Shown here in pieces: positions 1 to 11,698 of a DNA stretch of 64,000 nucleotides; the stretch's first letter is position 1, and every line of letters begins with the position of its first letter. Position numbers and translations under genes: made by a program. The notes under the pieces are model-generated. The model was not told the DNA's origin. It worked only from the letters and a program-made list of their open reading frames with translations, and did no database searches. This stretch comes from Moniliophthora roreri (taxonomy: Eukaryota > Basidiomycota > Agaricomycetes > Agaricales > Marasmiaceae), in assembly GCA_001466705.2 (NCBI GenBank), contig LATX02000078.1, positions 682,001 through 746,000 on the forward strand. The letters are read 5' to 3'.

Positions 1-333
1 ATGACGGACATACATGCATATTATCCATCGTTGTATGACCTGAATTTTTTGAACCCACCATTTCTCCGTTGACAGCGACACGTTGGTAGCACGCGTTTTT
101 ACGCGTCATATCACGTGGTGGTGAATTTATTCTTATCTCGGACCTTTCACGTCTCCGCGTCAAGCAAACATTTATCAGTTCTTAAGGTTCCGTCACCGCT
201 ATGTATAGAAGGACTAGATATTGGGGCATCAAATATCAGTGGGAGAATATCAAGCATCTCTTTTTGTCCTCCCTCTTCCTTCTGCGGTCGGTCAAGATCT
301 AGCTGAATAGCTGAAGAAGGCCCAAAAGTCAAA
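1..333. other. Left-edge intergenic / 5' flank of the permease gene
   Basis: No coding signal was seen in this stretch. It is the upstream flank, and presumably the promoter, of the NCS1 permease that starts at 334. No clear TATA box was found. Confidence 0.5.
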
Positions 334-2729
334 ATGAATATCATCAAAAAGCTCGAGGTCGAACATGAAGAAGGCCTGGCGTACTCGCAGATGTTTTTGA
401 CGGTATCGTAGCTCCTCATTCACCCTACGCCGGTGGTTTCTCACCGTCGCTGCCCCATGCAGAACGCAGACCTTGTCCCCGTTCCGCCCGAGAATCGGAA
501 GTGGAAGGCGCGAAACTTTGCTTTCTTGTGCGTATCGTTTAACTATCTAGATACCGAGCTGTCCGCTGACGCAAACTGTCAACCAGCTGGATCGCTGATA
601 GTTTCAATGTGAATACGTACGCACCGCCCATCGATATCTCTGTTGTCGTGGGACTAATTGCTGTGAGGCAGGTGGATGATATCGTCGTCTATGATTCAGG
701 CGGGGCTTTCGTGGTGGCAGGCCTGGCTCTGTGTATGGCTTGGATACGGTATCACTGCTCCATTTATTGCTCTCAGTGCTCGACCTGGCGCTATCCATCA
801 TATCACGTTTCCCGTTGTCGCACGAACCAGTTTTGGGCTTTATGGGAGTCTTTGGTGTACCTTTAATAGGGGTGTGATGGCCTGGTACGTCCCTTGTGCA
901 GGCAGTTTTGGGTCGTGACACTAATATGCCTTAGTGTTTGGTATGGAGTACAAGCAAGCATCGGGGGGAACTGTATGCGTGTTATGCTGCGTGCAATCTG
1001 GCCGAGTGTAAACAATATTCGTACGTGGCCGAACCTTGATACGTTTTCATGTCCACCACACTCACGTCCCTGGCAGCGAACCATCTGCCCGAGTCCGCGG
1101 GAATCTCATCCAAAGATTTGATGGCATTCTTCCTGTTCTGGTTCATTTCCCTGCCAGCCATCTGGTTTCCTATTCACCAAATGTACGTTCCGCAATACTT
1201 CATGAACTAAACGCCACTCATCGTCACTGCGATGCATAGTCGCCACCTTTTCACATTGAAGGCCATCGTTACCCCAACCGCTGGAATAACCTTCTTCATA
1301 TGGTGCGTAGTCAAGGCGCGCGGTGTCGGGCCCATCATACACCAGCCTTCCAAAATACACGGGTCAGAGCTCGGATGGGAGATGCTGAATGGTGTCATGT
1401 CTGGCTTGAGCAATATGGCAACCCTAGTGGTGTGAGTCATTAACGAGTCATTTCTATTCATTCCATACTGACCTTGTTTTGTCAAGTAATGCACCAGACT
1501 TTGCTTCACGCGCCAACAAACCTTCAGCTGCAGTCTGGCCCCAAATCTTATCGGTGCCATTGACCTTTGGGCTTGTTTGTTTCATCGGCATCATTGTAAG
1601 CTCGTCTTCCCAGACGATCTATGGCGAGGCAATATGGTCTCCCATAGATCTCCTCGACAAGTTCTTGGACAACAACCCTTCGGGTGCTACCCGGTTCGGT
1701 GTGAGTGCCGCTGAAACCCGTTTCTCGCTTTCATTTCGTAACAAGCGACGTCAACGTTTTTCAGGTCTGGTTCATTTCGTTCTCATTCATCATTGCCCAG
1801 GTACGCATTCTCCCGCGGCAGCCTGACCAATGTCTCACCTTCGTTTAGCTTGGGTGCGCTCCGCCCTTTTAACAGCGGGATCAATCTCGTCTAACGATGT
1901 TATCTTCCTCCTATAGAACCAATATCTCGGCAAATTCGGTCAGTGCTGGGTGCGATCTGACTGCTCTGTTCCCTAGATTCATTGTGGGTACCCCACGCCT
2001 GTCTTGAACTGAATCATTCTCTCACTTGAAATCGGCAGAACATCCGACGTGGAGGCTACATCGCTGCCATTGTGGGCTTTGCAATACTACCATGGAAGCT
2101 CCTGTCAAGCAGCAATAAATTCACCTCTTATTTGTCTGCTTATTCTGTGTTCCTGAGTTCCATTGCCGGAGTTATGGTAGGTCTAATGGCTTATCTTTCC
2201 TCCCTTGTTTCTCATACATGATACCCCTAGATTACCGAATACTTCATTATACGTCGTGGACACTACCGTGTCGCAGATCTTTATCATGCCCGTCGGGAAG
2301 GTTGGTATTGGTATACCTACGGAATTAATTGGCGGTATGTGTGGATTTTATGTCGCACTAGTTGCTGAACTCCTTTTCCATACAGGGCTTACGCTGCATA
2401 CATCGCGGGTATCCTGATCAATGTCGTTGGTTTCGCGGGTGCAAGTATGTCTGTTCATGACCACCAGATAGGCTTTGTCTAACCACAGATGACTATCTCT
2501 AGCGGGAAGGACGGTGCCGATTGCTGCGACTCGGATATACCAAATGTCCTTTTTTACCGGTTTCGGCGTGTCCTCCATTATCTATTCCATTCTCAATGCG
2601 ATCTCTCCTGTCCCAGGGGCAAGCAAGAGATTCGAAGAGTTAGATCTATCAGAGAGTGAGGGCAAGGAGTACGAGGAAACCAGTGTAAGAGAAAGTCGGT
2701 CTGACACAAAATCTACCAAGTCCGGATAA
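334..2729 (+). CDS. NCS1-family permease (uracil/allantoin/uridine type)
   Basis: Multi-exon gene for a polytopic plasma-membrane importer of nucleobases or related compounds. Exon 1 (334..402) encodes a start with the Fur-type N-terminus [15 protein letters not shown] intron then leads to exon 2 at 463 ([18 protein letters not shown]). Later exons carry the NCS1 hallmarks in order: [11 protein letters not shown], the [13 protein letters not shown] helix, [20 protein letters not shown], and SSIAGVMITEYF with IRRGHY. The last exon ends with a charged, Ser-rich cytoplasmic tail. About ten short introns interrupt the gene. Similarity is to the fungal Fur group (FUR4/DAL4/FUI1). Substrate cannot be assigned from sequence: uracil, allantoin and uridine are all possible. 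No purine or allantoin catabolic genes sit beside it. The start is the first in-frame ATG that gives the conserved N-terminus. Confidence 0.9.
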
Positions 2730-2803
2730 ATGTAGTGCATGTGCGATGTATTATACACTTTCCAAAGGTTGTTTCTACAGAAAATGTACGCTATCAAACC
2801 CAT

Positions 2804-4799
2804 TTACAACGCTTCTATGACACTTGTACTGGCTTCTGGCTCTTGAGTGGCCACCTTCCTCTTCCCTTTGGTGTCCTCCGCATAGTTCTCGTAGAAATTA
2901 TCCTCATCCTTGAAGCTGGCATCCCCGTCCGTACCACGCCTTCCAGGCCCTTCCCAAAAGTGGTACGCCTGACTGTGCACCCCGTAAGAAGCAGGAACCA
3001 CCTCCAGTAAATCACCTCGAGCGATTTCGATCGCAGGTATTTCCGAAGCCGGAAGGCCAATCAAGTAGGCAAGCATACATCGAATCACAGAAGCATGTCC
3101 TATAATTAAGAGGTCCTTTTTCTCTTTCTCAAGCTCGATCAATATGGGTTCGATGCGGACTGTTTCGTTTGAATGATCAGAAACTGGATGTCAAAAGGGA
3201 AGAAGAATGTACCGCTAAGGTCATGATAACTCTCAGCCCGGGGCGCGCGGAATGAGTACGGGTCCCGTGCAAATCGTTCCCAATCTTGCGGGTAATATTT
3301 TCTCGCCTGGTCGGGCGTTAGGCCATCCCATATTCCTGGGTTTATCTCTAACATTTGGGGTTTTTCGATGACTTTGACGTTGAGTGCCGGTGTGTAGCTC
3401 TTGGTAGGAGGGGGTGTTGGCGTTGCAGAGTCAGGCGTCACACTGCCAGCTAAGCCGGAAGGAGTGGCGGGTACATGATTGTTGGCATTCGCATTCACTG
3501 GCTGTGTATCTGGTGGAGGTAGAGCGTCATAGAGGAATGGCCAGGCTGTGTGGTAAGCGCGACGGCGCGTCGAGGTCCATATCTAAAATGGAATCATTGT
3601 GAATATGAACATTGTTCGGGGGGATCGAGTGGACTTACGACCAACTTCCGATCGTGCGGACTAAGCCCTTTCTGTTCCAAGCTCTTAGCACGACGTTCCA
3701 GTACAAATTCTTTAAGCTTCTCGGCATATTCCCAACCAGCTGGGGATAGGTCTGAATCGGCTTTGTACGAATGTTCTATCAAGGACTGGCCAGACTGTGA
3801 TGACGTTTAGCGGTGTTCTATTCCTTGACGGCTGCACACATACCCGAGCAAAGTAAATTGTCCGGAAGCGATTGTGAATATTCATTAAAAAGAAAACTAT
3901 GCGCGACTGCTCTAGTCAGATACCCGGAAACGAGACATGGCAAACAGGCCGTACTTGCAGGTAACCTTTGATTTTCTACGGAAGAATGAATCATTAGACT
4001 GGTGATAGTCGCAGCAAAACACATACATAGACCATGATCTTCTCGCCGACATTCAGGATCCGAATAGATGGCCATGTATTCTCTTCCACGGGCTCATAAT
4101 ACTTTTCGTGGTCTTCGATACGCTTGTAATAATCTTTTACGGCCTCGTCCGGGTTCCAACCGCGATACTATTGAAGGAATTAGCATCGACTGGCTGAGTA
4201 GAGTGAAAACCACTGACATCCGGAGAAGAGATCTTGACACTTCTGATATTAGCTTCAATTATTTCCTTATTATCACAAAGTGATTCTGCCGGATGTTAGC
4301 TGTTATCCAATTGAACATCGAGAACGAAACGCACCAAGCATGATAACATGAATCCCTGCTTTATCAAACCTCTCCGCCAACGTATGCCTCGCCTCTCGGG
4401 TACCATTATTCGCATCGTAGATCACCACCTGCCCCGTCTCGAAGAAATCCCAAATCATCTTCTCGCAACCATCAGAAACCTTCTTTCGCAACGCTATCGT
4501 TTCAGGACTCTTTTCCCCTAAATCGCGATGATCATTTAGCGATCCCAGAGATATGGCTCTAGCAGATATTCACCCAATGTAAAGTAATCCGGAGGAAGTT
4601 GCTGCCCGCTGCCTAATGTCTTTCGCCTGTAGTCTCCGAGAGATATAACGGTGGTTTTGACACCCATCCATCGGAGGTATCGCTCGAGAGCACGAGAGAT
4701 GTGCGTTTTACCTCGCGCAGGCAGCCCAACAGTGATAACGAGAATTTTTCCGGCATGGAAGAGCAGCCCAGAGGCTGTCGTGTAGAGTGGAGCAACCAT
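2804..4799 (-). CDS. 6-phosphofructo-2-kinase (bifunctional PFK-2/FBPase-2 family, phosphatase half degenerate)
   Basis: Makes fructose-2,6-bisphosphate, the activator of glycolytic phosphofructokinase, in the cytosol. Starting from ATG at 4799, exon 1 carries the P-loop GLPARGKT and SLGDYRRK. The next exons give YDANNGTREARHTL and the kinase C-terminal part (SPDYRGWNPDEAV, EDHEKYYEPVEENTWP). The histidine-phosphatase domain follows, but the RHG motif reads ARSGQS: the Ser codon at 3794..3792 replaces the phospho-accepting His, right after an intron. The second histidine is kept (IIGHASVIRCMLAYL), while the general-acid Glu region reads GIWDGLT. A Pro/Thr-rich insert of about 45 residues interrupts the phosphatase domain. 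The same His-to-Ser change is known from yeast Pfk26, so this is inferred to be a kinase-only enzyme. It lies head-to-tail with the ALYREF-like gene. Confidence 0.92.
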
Positions 4800-5447
4800 G
4801 ATGTGGTCGTGAGTTACAGAGCGGCGGTGATGGTACGAACTGCAATTGGTAAGCAAGAATAGGGGCTACAGAACGGAGTTATGTACCACTTTGCACGCAA
4901 TGCGTATTAGCTACGGCCTACGGTATGAGTACGTTGCCATAAATGCCAGAAAGGTGACGCGGAAACGGAAACGGTCAAGTATGAAAGAACAGCACGGTCT
5001 GGTGACACAGACAGCGGTTCTTACACGAAAGTACTTGCTTTCACAGCATGATGTTGGAGAACGTGAGAGAGATCAGTCAAAACCCATTCACATGCAGCAA
5101 GAGTAAAACGCATTTCTATGGCTGTATGATAGTTAGTTGGATAATTGTCAGTCAACATAGCAGTGGGCATCTGAAGCTTTCCAGAACCAGGAATATTATT
5201 AGTTCATGGACGTCGCATTGTGCAAATACCATAGGTAGATCAACACCAATCGAGATTTACCGAGGAGACCGTCAATGGTTCGTAACCAGACTTGATGCTC
5301 GAAGCGTTGATACAGTAGAGCAACATTATCATAGCAGATACACTGAAGGTGAATATGTTCAGTAAAGATTTATACTTTACATTGACCTCACCGGGAGCTA
5401 CAACAGAGCCAAGATCATGAATTACAACCATCACAGAGACGTCCTCA
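4800..5447. other. Intergenic: 5' flank of PFK-2, 3' flank of the ALYREF-like gene
   Basis: No conserved coding segment was recognised. It should contain the PFK-2 promoter and the 3' UTR of the upstream minus-strand gene. Short open frames here show no family resemblance. Confidence 0.5.
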
Positions 5448-6335
5448 CTATGCTTCGGCGGCAGCAGCACGGTAGTCTTCCATCTCCCTATCCAACTCCT
5501 CAGCAGTCTTATGTTTGTGTATATGTTTCTTCAGTCGCTTCGGACCTTTCTTCACGCGACGCCGTGGCGCAACAGGTACTTGCATATTCGTAGACGATGA
5601 TGCATTCGTGTTCGCAGCAATTCTAGCCGCTGCAGCTGCCTGTCGGGGGAGATTGTGAGGTTGACGACCATTCGGGATACTTGGTCCTGTTTCAGCAAGT
5701 TTTATTCAGATGAAATGGACCGTCATCACCTATTTGACGATGCTGACGCCACCAAAGGTTTCTTGCCGTCTATTCTTTCAAATAATGAAGGAGGTTGTGG
5801 TGCTGCTGCTGATGCCGGCGCGCCGTCTGTTATAAGTTCAATCTTGATCGGTCGACCTGAAGTAAGAGACATGGAAGTCGCAGTTCAAGCGAATAGATTG
5901 CCAGACTCACGACCATCTACGAATTTTCCATCATACTTCTGTCTTGCAACGGCAGCATCACCAGGTTTCTGAAACCATACTACAGCCATTCCTTTTGATC
6001 TCCCCTGGGAGTTGTAGATTATGAATGTATCCTTCAATGGGCCAACGGTTTTCTTAAACAGCTCCTGTGGACGGCTTGTTAAAAGCGATTGAAGCAGTGC
6101 AAGATAATTCACTACTTACCTCGACCTCCCGCTCCCCGACATCCGGCGGTAACTGGCTCAGCAATATCTTGCTTCCCATCGCAAAGGATGACTTTACAGA
6201 GCTTCCTGCAACAGGACCCATTCCAGGCGGTACCTTCCACGCTGGTGGGACATGTCCGGCTTGATTCCCCAAAACACGTTGCTTTGGTCCATGAAAGGTA
6301 TTGAAGCGAGCGTGTGGTTGCGGTCGACTGTACAT
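5448..6335 (-). CDS. ALYREF/Yra1-like mRNA export adaptor (RRM protein)
   Basis: RNA-binding adaptor expected to act in the TREX complex in the nucleus, handing mRNA to the export receptor. A Gly/Pro-rich N-terminus (VPPAWKVPPGM) leads to a single RRM: SKILLSQLPPDVGEREVE, then across an intron LFKKTVGPLKDTFIIYN, and GRSKGMAVVWF with the RNP1-like segment. After the RRM come RPIKIELITDG, an Ala/Ser-rich linker, a basic APRRRVKKGPKRLKK stretch and the diagnostic C-terminal helix TAEELDREMEDYRAAAAEA, which ends at the stop 5450..5448. At least three introns are present. The start is uncertain. ATG 6335 is the first in-frame ATG of the contiguous N-terminal exon; an alternative short first exon from ATG 6511, spliced by a long weak intron, is possible. 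An N-terminal UAP56-binding motif was not found. Confidence 0.85.
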
Positions 6336-6511
6336 GGTACCACTCTTTGTGTCCAGGAACGAGAACTCAGGAGGTCGACAAAATGGGGGAAAGGGGACGC
6401 GCGGTGGGAATGATGGCGGTCGCACACGAAGGTCTGAGATCGGCCGCGTCTCCTTTGGCGATAACCACGAGCACAAAAATCTCAATACCCATAGGCATCC
6501 CCCTTAGACAT

Positions 6512-8235
6512 CACAAGTATTTCTTACTCTGAGTCTTTGCATTATTGATGAACTGATTGAAAAAATTAGGATGAACCAGGGCTGGAATTCAGGAGCTAGA
6601 GTTCCGAATTTGCCTCGAGGCACTATAGTATTGGGGATTAACTACAGGAGTCATGAAGGTCATCGTTTCAAAGTCAGACTTCCCTGGAGTCGATTCGTGT
6701 GGGCTTCGAGAGCTTCGGGCTCGCGCAAATGAAAATGAACTTCGCCAGGTCTATGAAGCATGACGTCCTTCACGCCCCTGGTGAGCACATTGTCTATGTT
6801 ATACACCCTTCAAACCAACGTCTTCCATATAGTCCATACATCAGGGTAAATTAACCCGTAGCCGATCTCCCCATTCATCTCATGGAAGCAGAGTGGCAGG
6901 ACCGCGTCATCGCAGCACACTTCCTTACAACATAAAATGATTGCACGAACGGAACTGACGACGTTTGGTACTTTTCGATGTTATCGTGTTGGTTCGTCAT
7001 TGAGCCAGGGTCCTTCGGTGAGTACTGTGGATGCAGACTGTATATCCCGATCATTGACATCTGTTTTCGTCTTACCAGGGAAATCTAACTCGTCAATACA
7101 CTGCAATGACTCATCTTTACTTCTTTTCACTTTGTGATGCCGCACATAGGCGAATACAAAACGCGCACGAGCAGCATGGGCACGAAAATACCACGTTTTC
7201 CTCGTCCCACTTTCAGAAGGATCATACAGCTCACGATGTATAACGGGGGCCGATTCCTGCGTTAAAGTATGGAAAAACTATGTTATCGAATGAGGTCACT
7301 TTGACTTTAGAAGGAGAGTAAAGGCGTGTGCTGAATGATGTTTCAAAGAACCATTGGGGCCTGAATGATCCGGGTTTGTGGTTAATACTTTCTTCAGGTA
7401 TGCTTCTACTCCTTTGCGTTGAAACCCATTCAGTTTACTGAACGTGTTTCAGGTGGTAAACCCAGTTACATTGAATTCGAGATCCAATTGACCTTCCTCA
7501 ACCTTCCAATCATGGTCATCTGAGAGACTACAATGGCCCTCGGTGTAAACACTCTTCGCGCTCTGCGATGCAACGGATGATGGTTATTTCAAGTCTAGCG
7601 TGCCTCGGCACTCCTTGAGTTCATTCAATCCCCAATATCAAAAATGGCATTTCCGTCTATTACCCAACATTTCACCGGACACGAATAGGATTCAACCGCT
7701 ACCTTGATCCTTTTCTCAGCAATGAAGTGACAGCTTTGCGCGGACGCAGTGTATAGACCAACTAGCGCATTGAGGAGGAAGAAGCTACCGTGACCTTGCT
7801 TCGAGATCTGCATGTCAATCAGCATGCCATGGTTGTGCCACGTTTCCCACTTTCCTCGATAACCTCGCGCACCGTTGGATCTAGCGTTTGGGCTTTCCTT
7901 CGCCAATATGCTGGAATGGCGTCGGTTCCAAGTCGGTCAGTTGACCAACATTTTTTCTCGAGTTGCGACAATTCCTGACGGGGGCCTTTTTTTACGTAGA
8001 AGGTCCAGGAATGTCTTACCATGCGAGGTTTGAGGCCCTCTTTGGAAGAAGCACATCACACTCGAGCAACTGGAGCCACATGGCCAAGATCGATTGATTC
8101 GACTATTCAACGCCAACTCTCCCGGATTGACTTCGGAGAGTTCTCGAGTCATGCGGTTGTAAACGGTGTCATTACAGATTCTCAACAGTTTAAAAAGCCT
8201 CGATGATCATCTTTCACCTCGAGCAATATCCTACG
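6512..8235. other. Gene-poor interval upstream of the first CE1 esterase
   Basis: About 1.7 kb without a gene I can support. Several open frames of 60-93 codons lie on the minus strand between 7625 and 8185. They overlap in different frames and match no family I know, so they could be the debris of an old gene. The right end must hold the promoter of the esterase at 8236; no good TATA box was seen. Confidence 0.4.
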
Positions 8236-9596
8236 ATGAACCTCAAGTCACTCTTCTCTTTGCTTCTTGGTGCGGTCGGTGCATTCGCTGCTGCTGGTCA
8301 ACTCCAGCAGATCACCAACTTTGGTAGTAACCCTACAGGTGTACAGATGTTCCTGTACAAACCTGCACGGCTTGCCAACCCGCTACCACTCATCGTTGCT
8401 ATGCATTACTGTACTGGAACAGCACAGGCGTACTTCCAAGGTACGCACGTCCGGGTATCAAGGAGATTCACCTACTAATCGTTTTTTTCTTTCAAAGGCA
8501 CACAATACGCGAATCTCGCTGACCAGAAAGGTTTCCTTGTCATTTACCCTGATGCCCCAGACTCAGGAGGGTACGTTCGGTTTCTGCGACCGTCATTGAC
8601 TCTGTTCAACGAATCGTGTCACTCAGATGCTGGGATGTCCACTCGGATGCTACACTTAAGCATGATGGTGGAGGTGACTCCTTGGCTATTGCGTCCGTGG
8701 TTCGCTACGCCATTCAAAACCTCGGCGTCGATCCCTCGCTCGTATTCGCCACGGGAACGTCATCTGGTGCTATGATGACCAACGTCCTGATGGGTGCTTA
8801 TCCCGACCTCTTCAAGGCTGGTTCCGCGTTCTCCGGGGTTCCATACGGTTGCTTCGCAGGACCAAGCATGTGGCAGAGTCAGTGTGCTCAAGGACAGCTC
8901 GTTAAGACCGCTCAGCAATGGGTATGTATCTTTAGGTTGTGGCGTTCTCACAAGACCAATAAATTTCTTCTATAAAGGGTGATCAAGTTCGCAACGGATA
9001 CCCTGGATACACCGGCACTCGTCCCAAGTTCCAGTTCTGGCATGGCAGCACGTACGTACGCGATTGTTTACCCTTCCCGTTCAATTCTTTTGACCCCACT
9101 GATATCAGTGACACCACGCTCTACCCGCAAAACTTCTGGGAAGAGATCAAAGAATGGACGAATGTCTTTGGTGTATCGCAAACACCAACTCAGAACCAAA
9201 CAGGCAACCCACTCCCCAACTACTGGCGCGCGACCTTTGGCTCTAACGTGCAAGCTATCTGGGCCAATGGCGTCGGTCACACCGTTCCCGAGAGAGCAGA
9301 TGACGTTTTGGCTTGGTTCGGTTTGACCAACACGACCCCTGGCAATGGTTCCCCTTCCAACCCCCCTTCCAACCCCCCTACGACTACTAGCGGTGGTTCT
9401 ACGCCGCCTACCAACCCCCCATCTGGTGGAACTGCTGCTCACTGGGCGCAATGTGGTGGTAATGGATGGTCCGGTCCGACTAGTAAGTGACTACCCTTTC
9501 GTTTCCAGAAAGTATGACTGATGTTTCTTCGTTTCAGCCTGTGCTTCTCCATACACGTGCACTGTAATCAATCCTTACTACTCGCAATGCCTGTGA
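8236..9596 (+). CDS. Secreted CE1 acetylxylan/feruloyl esterase with C-terminal CBM1
   Basis: Carbohydrate esterase that removes acetyl or feruloyl groups from xylan outside the cell. Six exons join cleanly: 8236..8440, 8498..8570, 8627..8921, 8978..9051, 9109..9482 and 9538..9596, giving 359 residues. The signal peptide is MNLKSLFSLLLGAVGAFA. The alpha/beta-hydrolase core shows PLIVAMHYCTGTAQAYFQ (oxyanion region), LVIYPDAPDSGGCWDV, the nucleophile elbow GTSSGAM and the late histidine GVGHTVPE. A Pro/Ser/Thr/Gly linker (about residues 290-322) joins it to a CBM1 cellulose-binding module with WAQCGGNGWSGPTTC and a final SQCL. The start is the ATG opening the signal peptide. The gene downstream at 11699 is a paralogue lacking linker and CBM1. 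Acetylxylan and feruloyl esterase activities cannot be separated by eye. Confidence 0.95.
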
Positions 9597-10141
9597 TGTA
9601 CCCGTATTGTGAGCTGTATAAATCGCAATGAGAAATTCTTCAGAGGTGTGCACTTGTCGGATTGAATCACGATCAGAGTACTAGTAGCATTAACGTAGTC
9701 TGAGTCAAGACTCAAGATTCACCAGGTAGACCAGCCGTGCGAAGGTTCTTGTACAAATATCGACTCAAGTGAAGGCTGTTGCGAGGTGAGATTTATTAGC
9801 CATTGATCAATACTGTACACTCTTTTGTAATGCGAAATCGTAAGAGACAAATTCTATCCATACTGCATGGCTTAGCCAGAGCCAGTTCCACTTAGACAAG
9901 ATGCTACGACACCTCTCCAACCCTTTCATGGCTACTCGAGACATTACTCTTGCCATAAGCCAGCGACAAAAGCCTGTGCAACAACCTTCACCAGAAAACA
10001 TAACCGCATAAACTGTCGTTCAAACTCTGTTCGGATATCCGCCGCTTCAATGGCAGCTTGATGCCGCAATCAATATAGTTGAACTTGAAGGACACGATAT
10101 CATCGTTGGCTTGAGTACCTGCCTGGGATACGCTCGGCTGT

Positions 10142-10240
10142 CGTCGCCAAGGGGGTGGCAGGATCAGAATTACCGGTCCGAGGAGGGGGGGGGTCTGAAC
10201 TTCATTAAAAATTTTTTGGACCTCACCTGAAATAGGCTTC
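10142..10240. repeat. Repeat module A (possible MITE relic)
   Basis: Begins CGTCGCCAAGGGGGTGGCAG, continues through a poly-G run to TTAAAAATTTTTTGGACCTC. The same two parts recur at 10750-10855, with the first part inverted. Too degenerate to assign to a transposon family. Confidence 0.4.
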
Positions 10241-10749
10241 CAACAGGCTCTAGATCCTCCAAGGTATTGTATTATGGTGTAGAATATGTTGTTTTGAGTG
10301 TCTGGAGACTGTTCCAATACCTCAAGGCAACATGAGGTCGATTAACAACTTGCCACGTGGGCCATCAGGGTCGGATGGCAAGTACAAGTCCATTTTCTGG
10401 CGTTGTAACTTTCTGGGCTAACAGATGATGAGAACAAGCGGCGGAACGAACCAAACAAAATGATCTATCAAGATCTATCAGACCACAACTTTCCCACCCA
10501 TCTATACCTTCCATAGGAAAAATTGGCAGAAGAAGACGAATCCTCGTAAACTACAGCTGCTTTGTTGCTGATGTCATGGCTGGGTTGCATAGAGGGCCAC
10601 TGAAAGTGATGAGAAGGGTTTGAAGCACATTTTGGCAAAGGATAGCAGGAATTCAGGTGAGAGCCATGGTCATCTCCCGCAAGAAGACTCTAACCACTGC
10701 GAGCAGTGATGCTGACATTTCCCTTTTTGGAAATGCGTGGGAATAACAT

Positions 10750-10855
10750 ACCCAGTAAGGCAGGAAGGGGGGGTGGTACTACCCCCTCTCAGCCTTAAAA
10801 AATTTTTCGACCTCGTACACTAATTAAGGTCTTGCCACCCCCTTGGTCGTCGCTT
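10750..10855. repeat. Repeat module B (inverted partner of module A)
   Basis: A G-run and C-run, then TTAAAAAATTTTTCGACCTC, then TTGCCACCCCCTTGGTCGTCG, which is nearly the reverse complement of the start of module A at 10142. Together they bracket about 0.6 kb. Confidence 0.4.
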
Positions 10856-11259
10856 ATGGAAATTTTTTTCTTCCTCGTTTTCCGAAAACAACAGGCCAGA
10901 CATTATGTAATTTATTCTCAAATGATTCAACGGATGGCAACGCCTTGGACGTGTTTGCGTGGATCAAGGCCTGGCAGTCTTCCAGAGTCACATACCAAAA
11001 AATCCTTCCGAGACGATTATGTAATTGCTTGCCTTGCCTTCCTCATCCACGGCTCGGACGCCTCTGTCCAGGAACGTTTCGCATCCACCCAGAACAGCCG
11101 CAGGATAAACCAGGATGAACCTACCGGACAATACGCTGGCCGATAATTCTTAATCGGAGTCCGGACTGAAAAAGCTTAGGCCAGCTTAGGCTCCGCTCGG
11201 AAACCCAAGTCAACACCCTGGGTTATTAGGTTGCGGGTCGGGTTCACATTTGCCGAGTC

Positions 11260-11287
11260 GTTCAACGTTCAACGTTCAACGTTCAAC
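11260..11287. repeat. 7-bp tandem repeat (GTTCAAC)4
   Basis: Four perfect head-to-tail copies of GTTCAAC, seen directly, about 410 bp upstream of the second esterase. Confidence 0.85.
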
Positions 11288-11635
11288 CCTCGGCTAATCG
11301 TGTCACAACCTTGTCACAGTAGCCTTAGTAGCATGCAATAAGTATGGCTTTTTTTCAATTCCTATGGTCACCACGTGAGTTGTACCCTCCAGAAGAAACA
11401 AGGATGATGCCGTGGTGCAAGCTTGAGAATAAGAAGGGAGCGGGAAAGGGAAGGGGAAGGAATTTTGGATACAGCCCCTCAGCCTGACTTTTGACGCTGT
11501 GACAAAATTCTGATTTTGAATTCCGGTTTCCGAACGCAGGGTAGGGGTTGAGCTTTTCCGCTAACCTCGCGACGCAACTCATCTCCCGCCAAATCTGGCC
11601 CACGGTGAGTTGACTTGGGTTCCCGAGCGAGGCCT

Positions 11636-11642
11636 TATAAAA
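11636..11642 (+). promoter_or_regulatory. TATA box of the second CE1 esterase
   Basis: TATAAAA lies 57 bp before the ATG at 11699. This spacing allows a short 5' UTR. Confidence 0.6.
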
Positions 11643-11698
11643 GCCTTCGCCGTCGTTAAATGTCTTCGTCGTGGTCGGATACCCAGAGACGGTCTGCG

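Larger units (their letters stand above)
9597..11635. other. 2-kb intergenic region between the two CE1 genes
   Basis: No gene was recognised. It contains repeat relics: a G-rich module at about 10142-10240, a matching module at about 10750-10855, and a GTTCAAC tandem run at 11260-11287. Scattered open frames under 110 codons have no family resemblance. Confidence 0.5.

Noticed and set aside
7625..8185. Minus-strand gene before the first esterase
   Set aside because: Three open frames in different phases could not be joined by convincing introns and match nothing known.
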